DNA of 64,000 nt from assembly GCF_001905005.1 (NCBI RefSeq), contig NZ_LWKZ01000026.1, positions 447,852-511,851 of the forward strand. The letters are read 5' to 3'. Both the position numbers and the translations under genes were made by a program. The notes below the pieces were generated by a model that was not told where the DNA came from, made no database searches, and saw only the letters and a program-made list of their open reading frames with translations. Source of the stretch: Streptomyces sp. CB02923. GTDB taxonomy: Bacteria > Actinomycetota > Actinomycetes > Streptomycetales > Streptomycetaceae. This document shows, one piece after another, positions 1 to 7,755 of the stretch; the stretch's first letter is position 1; every line of letters begins with the position of its first letter.

Positions 1-45
1 CGCGCCGCGCGTCCGGGGCCGTACCCGCCCCGGGCGCGCGGCGCG
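1..45 (-). terminator. Long GC-rich hairpin, probable terminator
   Basis: Arms 1-11 and 35-45 pair perfectly and an inner stem (13-18 with 28-33) extends them. It lies about 30 bases past the stop of the leftward flavin oxidoreductase gene, so I read it as that gene's terminator. It has no T run. It could instead end a gene outside the window. Confidence 0.5.
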
Positions 46-74
46 GCCACCCGACTGCGCCCACGATCCTGGAG

Positions 75-1175
75 TCAGGAGCGGTGGTACGGGTTGGGGA
101 CGTGGATGTCGGCGCCGAGCTCGCGGGCGGCGTTGCGGGCGAAGTACGGGTCGCGCAGCAGCTCACGGCCGATGAGCACGGCGTCCGCCTGGCCGTCCAC
201 GACGATCTTCTCGGCCTGCTGGGCCTCGGTGATCAGCCCGACCGCGCCGACCGGGAGGCCGGTCTGCTTCCTGACCTGCTCGGCGAACGGAACCTGGTAG
301 TTGGGCTCCACGGTGATCTTCGCACCCGGGGCGTTGCCGCCCGTGGAGGTGTCCAGCAGATCCACCCCGTGCGCCTTCAGGTCCGCGGCGAAGCGCACGG
401 TGTCCTCGGAGGTCCAGCCCTCACGCTCGTCGTCCGCGTTCTCCGACAGCCAGTCCGTCGCCGAGATGCGGAAGAACACCGGCAGCTCCTCGGGCCACAC
501 GGCCCGCACCGCGTCCACGACCTCCAGGGCGAACCGGGTGCGGTTCTCGTACGAGCCGCCGTACTCGTCCGTGCGCCGGTTGGTGAACGGCGAGAGGAAC
601 TCGTTGATCAGGTAGCCGTGCGCGCCGTGGATCTCGGCCACCTGGAAGCCGGCCTCCAGCGCCCGCCGCGCGGTCGCGGCGAACTGCCCGACGATCTCCC
701 GGATCTCCTCGGCCGACAGTTCCTCCGGCTCGGTGGACGCCTCGTCGAACGCCAGCGGGCTCGGGCCCACCGGCTGCCATCCGTGGCCCTCGCCCGGGGC
801 GATCGGGGCGCCGCGGTCCACCCACGTACGCTCGGTCGAGGCCTTGCGTCCGGCGTGGGCGATCTGGATGCCGGGTACGGAGCCGTGCGCCTTCAGGAAG
901 TCGGTGATGGGGCGGAACGCGGCGGTCTGCGTGTCGTTCCAGAGCCCCAGGTCGTACGGGCTGATGCGCCCCTCAGGACTCACCGCCGTCGCCTCGGTCA
1001 GGATCAGCCCCGTACCGCCGACGGCGCGCGAGCCCAGGTGCTGGAAGTGCCAGCCGGTGGGCGCGCCCTGCTCCGGGCCGTCCGGAGCCGCCGAGTACAT
1101 GCACATGGGGGCCATCCATATGCGGTTGGGGATGGTCAGCGACCGGAGGGTGAGGGGCTCGAACAGTGCGCTCAC
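75..1175 (-). CDS. NADH:flavin oxidoreductase, old yellow enzyme family (YqjM-like)
   Basis: A 366-residue FMN-dependent ene-reductase of the old yellow enzyme family, expected to reduce activated C=C bonds with NAD(P)H in the cytosol. The N-terminus carries PMCMYSA, whose Cys (about residue 25) matches the redox-tuning Cys of YqjM-type enzymes. HAGRKAS lies near residue 100, the paired-His motif IHGAHGYLINEF near 175, and NRRTDEYGGS follows. The GTG start at 1175 is chosen because GGGAG precedes it by about 7 bases and the protein aligns from VSALFEPL; the open frame runs much further upstream but without family similarity. It stands alone, with a strong promoter and paired dyads just upstream (1219-1268). 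The physiological substrate cannot be read from sequence. Confidence 0.92.
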   Translation of the reverse strand: MSALFEPLTLRSLTIPNRIWMAPMCMYSAAPDGPEQGAPTGWHFQHLGSRAVGGTGLILTEATAVSPEGRISPYDLGLWNDTQTAAFRPITDFLKAHGSVPGIQIAHAGRKASTERTWVDRGAPIAPGEGHGWQPVGPSPLAFDEASTEPEELSAEEIREIVGQFAATARRALEAGFQVAEIHGAHGYLINEFLSPFTNRRTDEYGGSYENRTRFALEVVDAVRAVWPEELPVFFRISATDWLSENADDEREGWTSEDTVRFAADLKAHGVDLLDTSTGGNAPGAKITVEPNYQVPFAEQVRKQTGLPVGAVGLITEAQQAEKIVVDGQADAVLIGRELLRDPYFARNAARELGADIHVPNPYHRS

Positions 1176-1218
1176 GACGGACTCCCGCGTTTGGGGGTTG
1201 CTTCTGCTTGACGTTTCA

Positions 1219-1268
1219 TACGATAGACCTCGTAGTACGGAGCTTGTCAAACTACGAAGGTTCTCGTA
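1219..1268 (-). promoter_or_regulatory. Promoter of the flavin oxidoreductase with two 16-bp dyads
   Basis: On the minus strand a perfect TTGACA (-35, plus coordinates 1245-1250) is followed 17-19 bases later by TCTATCGT (-10 region). Two copies of the dyad TACGA-N6-TCGTA sit at 1219-1234 and 1253-1268, one over the -10 and one just upstream of the -35. A third relation, TCGTAGT (1230-1236) with ACTACGA (1251-1257), links them. This arrangement fits a repressor that blocks polymerase at both ends; no regulator gene is adjacent. Confidence 0.7.
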
Positions 1269-1688
1269 CTTACTCCCGGGAACGGGATGCGTCGCGCCGT
1301 CGCCGGCACATGAAAACGGGGCCGGTCCCTGGTGGACCCGGCCCCGCACCGGCGCTTTCGCGGCCTCGGCGAGGCGGTATCGCCACCCCAGCCGCCGTCG
1401 TGCCGTCCGCTCGCGACGTACCCCCGTACCGCCGCGACCCGGCCGCCCGGCCCGGAGCGCCCCTGGGCCGACCGGCTCACGATAGGGGCCCCGGCGCTTC
1501 CCGTACGAGCGATTTTTGACGCCGCCGGGAGAGCGGCGGTGCGCGCGGTGCCGCAAGGTGGGAGCCGGGCCCGCAGCGATCAGGCCGGGGACCACGTGGC
1601 CGCTCAGGTCCGGCCACACCGGACACACGCAGGTGCGATCCCCACAGCCCGTCGCGGCATTCCGCGGCATTCCGAGGAGGGCGCGCAC
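1269..1688. other. Gene-free stretch with one strong hairpin
   Basis: I find no convincing gene here; open frames on both strands lack family similarity or a start site. The one clear element is a hairpin with 9-base arms at 1317-1325 and 1338-1346. On the minus strand it is followed by TTTTC, like an intrinsic terminator facing left. GAGGAGG at 1674-1680 is the ribosome binding site of the next gene. Confidence 0.5.
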
Positions 1689-2201
1689 ATGGCCACGCGC
1701 GGCATCGACCACATAGGCGTCACGGTTCCCGACATCGACACGGCGACAGCCTTCTTCACCGCGGCGCTGGACGCGGAAGTGCTGTACGACACGCTGCCCC
1801 GCGAGGACGGCCCCAAGGGAGGTGCGGGCACCGAGCGGCGCCTCGGAGTGCCGCAGGGCACCACCCAGGTGGCCATACGGATGCTTGCCCTCCCGAACGG
1901 GCCCGGAATCGAATTGTTCGAGTTCACCGGTCCGCGGCAGCGAACCCCCGCGATCCCCTGCGACCTGGGGTGGCAGCACGTGGCCTGCTACGTGGACGAC
2001 CTGGACTCCGCGGTGTCCCGGGCCGAGGAGGCGGGCGCCGTGTCCCTCGGGCCGCCGCAGCCTCTGCCCGGTCCGGAGGAGGGGGCACGGAACCGGTTCG
2101 TGTATCTGCGTACGCCCTGGGGGAGCACTCTGGAGCTGCTGACGTACCCGGACCCTCAGCCGTACGAGCAGGTGACGCGGCGGCGTCGGTGGCGTCCCTG
2201 A
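1689..2201 (+). CDS. VOC family (glyoxalase/dioxygenase superfamily) protein
   Basis: A 170-residue vicinal-oxygen-chelate protein with two paired beta-alpha-beta-beta-beta modules. It opens MATRGIDHIGVTVPDID, where the His near residue 8 is the usual first metal ligand. GIELFEF (middle), WQHVACYVDD and a terminal TLELL supply the other expected ligands (Glu, His, Glu). The ATG at 1689 has GAGGAGG eight bases upstream. The family includes lyases, dioxygenases, methylmalonyl-CoA epimerase and resistance proteins; the substrate is not predictable here. It stands alone between a gene-free stretch and a stress membrane protein gene. Confidence 0.88.
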   Translation: MATRGIDHIGVTVPDIDTATAFFTAALDAEVLYDTLPREDGPKGGAGTERRLGVPQGTTQVAIRMLALPNGPGIELFEFTGPRQRTPAIPCDLGWQHVACYVDDLDSAVSRAEEAGAVSLGPPQPLPGPEEGARNRFVYLRTPWGSTLELLTYPDPQPYEQVTRRRRWRP

Positions 2202-2253
2202 GGGGCGCGATAGGGGCGCGCAGGCGGCCGCACTAAGAACCGATGCACTTGCA

Positions 2254-2282
2254 GTGTTTCGATCCGCAAAAGCGGGAAACAC
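2254..2282 (+). promoter_or_regulatory. SigB-like promoter / inverted repeat ahead of the GlsB-type gene
   Basis: GTTT (2256-2259), 14 bases, then GGGAAA (2274-2279) resembles the GTTT-N14-16-GGGTAT pattern of Streptomyces SigB-type promoters. The same bases also form an inverted repeat, GTGTTTC (2254-2260) with GAAACAC (2276-2282). Family members downstream of such promoters are general-stress proteins, which supports the promoter reading; a hairpin ending the upstream gene is the alternative. Confidence 0.5.
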
Positions 2283-2328
2283 CAGAGTCGAAGCGTTTTG
2301 ATCTTATTTGTGAACGAGGTGAGCTGCC

Positions 2329-2598
2329 GTGGGAATCATCGCGTGGATCCTGATCGGGTTGCTGGCAGGTGCGATTGCGAAGGCGCTGATGCCGGGCAAG
2401 GACCCGGGTGGATGCCTCGTCACCATGCTGATCGGCATTGTCGGCGGTCTGCTGGGCGGCTGGCTCGGCAAGGTGATCTTCGGGGTGGAGTCGATCAACG
2501 GCTTCTTCCACCTCTCGACGTGGATCGCGGCCATCATCGGCTCGGTGATCGTCCTGGCGATCTACCGCATGACCATCGGCCGTAACCAACAGCGCTGA
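2329..2598 (+). CDS. GlsB/YeaQ/YmgE family stress-response membrane protein
   Basis: An 89-residue integral membrane protein with three hydrophobic segments (about residues 2-17, 28-47 and 62-82) and the glycine-rich helix-helix motifs of the transglycosylase-associated/GlsB family. The start is GTG at 2329, with GAGGTGAG seven or so bases upstream. Family members are induced by general stress and their biochemical role is unsettled. It is a single-gene unit with its own promoter-like element upstream and a clean hairpin terminator downstream. Confidence 0.9.
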   Translation: MGIIAWILIGLLAGAIAKALMPGKDPGGCLVTMLIGIVGGLLGGWLGKVIFGVESINGFFHLSTWIAAIIGSVIVLAIYRMTIGRNQQR

Positions 2599-2646
2599 CG
2601 CGGAACAGAGAGAACGCAGCGCCGCCCGCACGACGGCGGCGACCGG

Positions 2647-2680
2647 CCGGCCCCCTGGCGACAGGGGGCCGGCTCTTTCT
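2647..2680 (+). terminator. Intrinsic terminator
   Basis: Arms 2647-2657 and 2662-2672 form a perfect 11-bp stem with a 4-base loop, followed by the pyrimidine-rich CTCTTTCTGT. It lies 50 bases past the GlsB-type stop codon. Confidence 0.85.
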
Positions 2681-2850
2681 GTCGGTCCGGAGCCCTCCGC
2701 AGACGACAGTTCGATGTTCGGCGTTCGGCGTTCGGAAAATGGCGGCACATACGTTCTGACCTGTGAGGACATCGTGCCGGAGGGCCGTTGTCAGTGGTCG
2801 GGTGCAGACTGAGCGGTACCTGAGACAACGGCGTCCCGGAGGTGTTCGAC

Positions 2851-3948
2851 ATGGCATCCGGCAAGGCAGACGTACTACTCGCGGTGGGCACACGCAAAGG
2901 GCTCTTCATCGGTCGGCGGCGGCGCGGTGACTGGGAGCTGAGCGGTCCGCATTTCGCCGCGCAAGCGGTGTATTCGATCGGCATCGACACCCGCCGCCCG
3001 ACACCCCGGGTGCTGGCCGGTGCGGACAGCGCGCACTGGGGCCCCTCGGTCTTCCACTCCGACGACCTCGGCGAGACCTGGCGGGAGCCGACCCGCCCGC
3101 CCGTCAAGTATCCGTCGGATACGCAGACTTCGCTGGAGCGGGTCTGGCAGCTCCATCCGGCCGGCCCGGCCGCCCCCGACGTGGTGTACGCGGGGACGGA
3201 GCCCGGCGGGCTGTTCCGGTCGACGGACGGGGGCGAGACCTTCGAGCTGGAGCGCCCTTTGTGGGACCACCCCTCCCGTGAACAGTGGGTGCCCGGCGGT
3301 GGTGGCCTGGCGGTGCACACGGTGATCACGGACCCGCGGGACGCGGACGTGGTGACGGTCGCGGTGTCCGCCGCGGGCGTCTTCCGCACGAAGGACGGCG
3401 GCCAGAGCTGGGCCCCGTCGAACAGCGGTGTGAAGGCCGTGTTCCTGCCGGACCCGGATCCGGAGTTCGGACAGTGCGTACACAAGATCGCGCAGGACCC
3501 CGTGGACCGCGACCGGCTCTATCTGCAGAACCACTGGGGCGTCTACCGCAGCGACGACGCGGGCGCGAAGTGGACCGACATCGGCGGCGGCCTGCCCTCC
3601 GACTTCGGGTTCGCGGCAGCCGCCCACCCGCACCGGGCGGACGTGGCGTACGTCTTCCCCATCACCGCGGACATCGACCGCGTCCCGGCGGAGCACCGGT
3701 GCCGGGTCTACCGCACCGAGGACGCCGGTGTGAGCTGGGAGGCCCTCAGCGACGGCCTGCCCCGGGAGGACCACTACGGCACGGTGCTCAGGGACGCGCT
3801 GTGCGTCGACGACTCCGACCCCGCAGGGGTCTACTTCGGCAATCGCAACGGGGAGGTCTTCGCCAGCGCGGACGACGGCGACAGCTGGGAGCAGCTCGCC
3901 TCGCACCTGCCGGACGTGCTGTGTGTACGGGCAGCCGCCGTCGGGTGA
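2851..3948 (+). CDS. BNR/Asp-box repeat beta-propeller protein (exo-sialidase-like fold)
   Basis: A 365-residue protein of the WD40/YVTN/BNR-like superfamily. Six Asp-box-like motifs recur about every 45-60 residues: SDDLGETW, STDGGETF, TKDGGQSW, SDDAGAKW, TEDAGVSW and SADDGDSW. These mark blades of a propeller like those in sialidases and photosystem assembly factors. No signal peptide is visible, so a cytosolic role is likely and glycosidase activity is doubtful. I take the ATG at 2851 (GGAGG eight bases upstream) over an in-frame GTG at 2842 that overlaps that ribosome binding site. A G-rich repeat array starts at its stop codon. Confidence 0.85.
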   Translation: MASGKADVLLAVGTRKGLFIGRRRRGDWELSGPHFAAQAVYSIGIDTRRPTPRVLAGADSAHWGPSVFHSDDLGETWREPTRPPVKYPSDTQTSLERVWQLHPAGPAAPDVVYAGTEPGGLFRSTDGGETFELERPLWDHPSREQWVPGGGGLAVHTVITDPRDADVVTVAVSAAGVFRTKDGGQSWAPSNSGVKAVFLPDPDPEFGQCVHKIAQDPVDRDRLYLQNHWGVYRSDDAGAKWTDIGGGLPSDFGFAAAAHPHRADVAYVFPITADIDRVPAEHRCRVYRTEDAGVSWEALSDGLPREDHYGTVLRDALCVDDSDPAGVYFGNRNGEVFASADDGDSWEQLASHLPDVLCVRAAAVG

Positions 3949-4252
3949 GCCGGGAGGGGAAGCGCAAGGCAGGGCCAGCCGGGAGGGGGACTGAGCGGGG
4001 GCAGCCGGGAGGGAGGGTGAGCGGGGGCAGCCGGGAAGGAGGGTGAGCGGGAGCGGGTCGGGAGGAGGGTGCGTCGGGAGGGAGGGTGAGCGGGGGCCAG
4101 CCGGGAGAGTAAACGGGGTGAGCAGGCTGAGGGGGTGAGTTGTGGAAGCGGGGATCGAGGTGGCCGTGGAGAGCCGGGGGGTGAGTGTTCGTCAGGGCGT
4201 GACAGGGAGGAGGGCGGGGCGGAACGGGGTGGACGGGCGGCTGGATCGGGGG
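3949..4252 (+). repeat. G-rich degenerate tandem array after the BNR gene
   Basis: The 360-base gap before ung is dominated by imperfect copies of a 25-30 base unit built on GAGCGGGGGCAGCCGGGAGG, clearest at 3949-4120 and decaying into G-rich sequence to 4252. The plus strand has many closely spaced G runs of 3-5 and could form G-quadruplexes. I see no gene in it; an open frame running into ung is a low-complexity artefact. Confidence 0.75.
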
Positions 4253-4308
4253 GTCGGATCAGGCCATCGGTTGAAGAGGATCACCTTGCGGCCAGTAGGG
4301 TGACGTGC

Positions 4309-4986
4309 GTGGCTGCACGACCTCTTCATGAAATCGTCGAACCCGGCTGGGCCAAGGCACTTGAGCCGGTCGCCGGACAGATCGCCAGGATGGGCGAGTT
4401 CCTGCGGGCGGAGATCGCCGCGGGACGTACGTACCTTCCGGCCGGCAGCAATGTGCTGCGCGCCTTCCAACAGCCCTTCGATGACGTCCGGGTGCTCATC
4501 GTCGGACAGGACCCGTATCCGACTCCCGGACACGCGGTGGGACTGAGTTTCTCCGTCGCGCCGGACGTCCGCCCGCTGCCCGGGAGTCTGGAGAACATCT
4601 ACCGCGAGATGGCTTCGGACCTGGGGCTGCCGCGGCCGTCCAACGGTGATCTCACGCCGTGGACGCGGCAGGGCGTCCTGCTGCTCAACAGGGCGCTGAC
4701 GACGGCGCCGCGCAAACCCGCGGCGCACCGGGGCAAGGGCTGGGAGGAGGTCACGGAGCAGGCCATCCGGGCGCTGGTCGCGCGGGGCCGTCCGATGGTG
4801 TCGGTGCTGTGGGGCCGCGACGCGCGCAACCTGCGGCCGCTCCTCGGCGACCTGCCCTCGGTGGAGTCCTCGCACCCCTCCCCCATGTCGGCCGACCGGG
4901 GGTTCTTCGGCTCGCGTCCGTTCAGCCGGACCAACGACCTGCTGGTGCGGCAGGGCGCGCAGCCGGTGGACTGGAGACTGCCCTGA
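4309..4986 (+). CDS. ung: Uracil-DNA glycosylase, family 1
   Basis: A 225-residue family 1 uracil-DNA glycosylase that excises uracil from DNA as the first step of base-excision repair. Motif A GQDPYPTPG contains the catalytic Asp, and motif B is HPSPMS. The internal LLLNRALT and WTRQGVLL segments are also typical. The length matches the family's usual 220-230 residues. I take the GTG at 4309, giving VAARPLHEIVEPGW, with TAGGG eight bases upstream; a GTG three codons earlier is possible. The open frame continues upstream through the G-rich repeat, which is not coding. The next gene starts 22 bases downstream. Confidence 0.95.
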   Translation: MAARPLHEIVEPGWAKALEPVAGQIARMGEFLRAEIAAGRTYLPAGSNVLRAFQQPFDDVRVLIVGQDPYPTPGHAVGLSFSVAPDVRPLPGSLENIYREMASDLGLPRPSNGDLTPWTRQGVLLLNRALTTAPRKPAAHRGKGWEEVTEQAIRALVARGRPMVSVLWGRDARNLRPLLGDLPSVESSHPSPMSADRGFFGSRPFSRTNDLLVRQGAQPVDWRLP

Positions 4987-5008
4987 CCCTGCGGGATAGT
5001 GTGCCCGC

Positions 5009-6226
5009 ATGACGAACGCGAACATCCCTGCGGGTTGGTATGCCGACCCGCAGGGCACGCCCGACCGGCTGCGCTGGTGGGACGGCTCCCGGTGGACCGA
5101 GCACACGCACGCGGGGCGGCAGCAGGCCCAGGAGCAGGCATCGGCCTCCGGCCACGCGGCGCAGCAGCAGGTGCCGCAGCAGGATCAGCAGCTGCAAGCG
5201 CAGCAGCCGTCGTACGTGAAGGCCCAGCAGCAGAGCGGCCCCCACCAGCAGGGCGGGCAGCAGAGCGGGCAGCCGTACGGCCAGCAGATGCACGGCCAGC
5301 AGGCCCCCGGGCAGGGATACGCGCCTCAGCAGCAGGGTGCCGGACAGTCGATGCCGCAGCAGCCTCAGCAGTACGCGCCGCAGGCTGCACAGCAGACGCC
5401 TGCCGGACACCAGGCTCCGGTCGGCCAGCACGTTCCGGTCGGCCAGCACGCACCGGCGGGCCAGCAAGTGCCCGGCGGGCCGCCGATGCCGGGCGGACAG
5501 CCCATGCCGGTTGGACAGCCCATGCCGGGCGCGCAGCCGGGCTACGGGCAGCCGGGGGGCAACCCCGGGCAGGTGCAGCACCAGGTACAGCAGCAGGCCG
5601 GCGTCGCTCCCACCGCCCAGGGCGGCGGGACGCTGTTCACCGAACCGGTCCTGGTCGTGAACCAGAAAGCCAAGCTGATCGAGGTGACGAACGAGTACAG
5701 CGTCTTCGACCAGCACGGCAACACCCTCGGTACGGTCGTACAGGTCGGCCAGAGCACCGCGAAGAAGGTGCTGCGGTTCGTCTCCAGCCTCGACCAGTAC
5801 ATGACCCACCGGCTGGAGATCCGGGACGCCTACGGCCAGCCGCAGCTGGCGCTGACCCGCCCGGCGAAGTTCATCAAGTCGAAGGTGCTGGTGGAGCGGC
5901 CCGACGGGCAGCCGGTCGGCGAGATCGTGCAGCAGAACGCCATCGGCAAGATCAACTTCGCGATGATGGCGGGCGGTCAGCAGATCGGCGCCATCAAGGC
6001 GGAGAACTGGCGCGCCTGGAACTTCGCGATCGTCGACCACACCGACAACGAGGTCGCCCGGATCACCAAGACCTGGGAGGGCCTGGCCAAGACGATGTTC
6101 ACCACCGCGGACAACTACGTCCTGCAGCTCCACTCCCAGCTGCCCGAACCGTTGCGGAGCCTGGTCGTCGCCACGGCCCTGACCGTGGACACCGCACTCA
6201 AGCAGGACGCGCGCGGGTTTGGCTGA
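5009..6226 (+). CDS. DUF2510 plus LURP-one/phospholipid scramblase-related protein
   Basis: A 405-residue three-part protein. Residues 1-35 form a DUF2510 domain (PAGWYADPQG and LRWWDGSRWTEHTH). Residues about 36-205 are a low-complexity linker very rich in Gln, Pro and Gly, with repeated GQ, QQQ and GQP(M)P units. Residues about 210-405 are a LURP-one/scramblase-like domain that includes EVTNEYSVFDQHG and NWRAWNFAI. DUF2510 usually joins proteins acting at the actinobacterial membrane. No signal peptide is seen, and the final hydrophobic stretch is short. The following gene starts inside its last codons, so the two are probably co-expressed. The biochemical role is unknown. Confidence 0.85.
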   Translation: MTNANIPAGWYADPQGTPDRLRWWDGSRWTEHTHAGRQQAQEQASASGHAAQQQVPQQDQQLQAQQPSYVKAQQQSGPHQQGGQQSGQPYGQQMHGQQAPGQGYAPQQQGAGQSMPQQPQQYAPQAAQQTPAGHQAPVGQHVPVGQHAPAGQQVPGGPPMPGGQPMPVGQPMPGAQPGYGQPGGNPGQVQHQVQQQAGVAPTAQGGGTLFTEPVLVVNQKAKLIEVTNEYSVFDQHGNTLGTVVQVGQSTAKKVLRFVSSLDQYMTHRLEIRDAYGQPQLALTRPAKFIKSKVLVERPDGQPVGEIVQQNAIGKINFAMMAGGQQIGAIKAENWRAWNFAIVDHTDNEVARITKTWEGLAKTMFTTADNYVLQLHSQLPEPLRSLVVATALTVDTALKQDARGFG

Positions 6227-7229
6227 GTCCCGGGGCAGTACGGCCCGCCCGTCGCCCGGCCATGTTCTCGGGGTGGATTCGGGCGGTTCCGGCCTGCGGA
6301 TCGCCGTCGCCCGCGCAGACGAGAGGGACGTACTGCCGCTCGCCTCGTACACCTCCCAGGAGCCCATCGGCACCGGGCCGAACGGTGTGGACGCCCATCA
6401 GCTGCTCAAGCAGCTGGTACCGGCCGCGCAGGACCTGATGCGGGACTCCGGGGCCCGGCGGCTCGACGCCGTGTGCGTCGGCGCCGCGGGCATGGCGACG
6501 CTCGGTGCGGAGCTGCGCGCCGAGTTGCCGGGGGCGCTGGCCGAAGCGTTCGGTGTACGGCGGCTCGCGCTGGCCGCCGACGCCGTGACCGCGTACGCCG
6601 GGGCGCTCGGCCAGGCTCCGGGCGCCGTCGTCGCCGCCGGTACCGGCGTGATAGCGATGGGCACCGACCTCACCCGGACCGGCGGCTGGCGCCGCGCCGA
6701 CGGCTGGGGCCACCTGCTGGGCGACTGCGGCAGCGGCGCCTGGATCGGCAGGGCCGGGCTGGAGGCGGCGCTGCGCGCCCATGACGGACGGCAGGGCGGT
6801 TCGGCTGTGCTGCTGACCCGTATGGAAGCGATGTTCGGTCCGGCGGCGGAGCTGCCGGGCGCGCTGTACCCGCGCGCCGACCGGCCCGCCGTACTGGCGT
6901 CGTTCGCGCCGGAGGTCGCCGCCTGCGCCGGACACGACTCCGTGGCGGCGGCGATCCTGAGCGAGGCCGCGCGGCACCTGGCAGAGGCGGCAGCGGCGGT
7001 CTGCCCCCAAGCGGCGGGCAGTGCGGTGGCGTTCACCGGGGGGCTTCTGCATCTGGGCGGCCCGCTGCTGACACCGCTGCGTGCCGCGTTCGGCGAGTTG
7101 CTGCCGCACGCCCGGCAGGTCGAAGCGGAGGGCGATCCGCTCGGCGGGGCGCTGCGCGTCGCCGCGGCACTGGCCACCGACCGGCTGCTGCTGCCCACGG
7201 ACGAGAAACTGTTGCGCGTCACGCGGTAG
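6219..7229 (+). CDS. BadF/BadG/BcrA/BcrD ATPase family kinase (N-acetylglucosamine kinase-like)
   Basis: A 336-residue member of the actin-fold ATPase family that contains N-acetylglucosamine kinases. The phosphate-1 loop is LGVDSGGSGLRIAV near residue 17. GAAGMA, an AGTGVIAMG segment near residue 145, and GWGHLLGDCGSGAWIG near residue 168 follow the family order. A late FTGGLLHLGG matches the adenosine loop. The start is the TTG at 6219, overlapping the previous gene by 8 bases, so translation is probably coupled; a ribosome binding site is weak. Amino-sugar phosphorylation is the likeliest role, but the substrate is inferred from family only. Confidence 0.8.
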   Translation: MAESRGSTARPSPGHVLGVDSGGSGLRIAVARADERDVLPLASYTSQEPIGTGPNGVDAHQLLKQLVPAAQDLMRDSGARRLDAVCVGAAGMATLGAELRAELPGALAEAFGVRRLALAADAVTAYAGALGQAPGAVVAAGTGVIAMGTDLTRTGGWRRADGWGHLLGDCGSGAWIGRAGLEAALRAHDGRQGGSAVLLTRMEAMFGPAAELPGALYPRADRPAVLASFAPEVAACAGHDSVAAAILSEAARHLAEAAAAVCPQAAGSAVAFTGGLLHLGGPLLTPLRAAFGELLPHARQVEAEGDPLGGALRVAAALATDRLLLPTDEKLLRVTR

Positions 7230-7755
7230 GGCACGGCACGGCACCACCGTGCGCCTCCGGCTGCAAAACCCCTGCTGCAAAGCCATGGCGACAGAACCCC
7301 GGCAACGGAACCCCGGCAGCAGGACTTCGACAGCAGGGCCCGGCAAAGGACTTCAGCGGCAGAGCAATGCCCGTTAAACCGTGATGTCGTGATTTCCGTA
7401 AGTCGTCATGGATATCCAGCGAATCGTTCCAGCGCCCCGAAGGGCGACTGCCGGACGGCGCAGGCCGCCCCGGACCGGCACGGACAGAGGCCGTCACCGA
7501 GTCCGTCACGCACTCCGTCACGGAGCCCGCCACGGAGCCAGTCACCGAGCCCGTCACGGAGCGCGTGACGGCGCGCAGGAGGGCGCACGGGGCGGCGGCG
7601 CAGCCCCCCGCTCCGGGGCGCCCTGAGGGCTCGCACCATCGCTCGATCCGGGCTCTGACCTGCCCATACGCCGCGCGGGACAATTCGGGACGGATACCTC
7701 CCGGCCGAACCCTCCCGCCGCGCGGGGGACCCCTGAGGCGTTAACATGCGACGCC
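7230..7755. other. Gene-free stretch, repeat-bearing
   Basis: No supported gene. The first part holds degenerate copies of an element like ACCCCGGCARCRGA (about 7280-7370). The middle holds a 12-base tandem array (separate entry). A leftward open frame across the array would encode SVTG repeats but has no family similarity. Confidence 0.5.
7491..7574. repeat. 12-bp tandem array, 7 units
   Basis: Seven consecutive 12-base units, consensus CCGTCACGGAGC, run without gaps. The third (7515-7526) and sixth (7551-7562) copies are identical. The unit length is a multiple of three, which keeps spurious frames open on both strands. Confidence 0.85.

Noticed and set aside
1176..2282. Upstream extension of the flavin oxidoreductase frame to a 735-residue protein
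   Set aside because: The extra part has no family similarity, crosses the promoter and overlaps the VOC gene on the other strand. The GTG at 1175 has a ribosome site.
4135..4308. Longer Ung start giving about 58 extra residues
   Set aside because: The extension is Gly/Arg low-complexity from the G-rich array; the family begins at the GTG near 4309.
7219..7683. Leftward 154-residue frame with SVTG repeats
   Set aside because: The repeats are an artefact of the 12-base array; no ribosome site and no family similarity.
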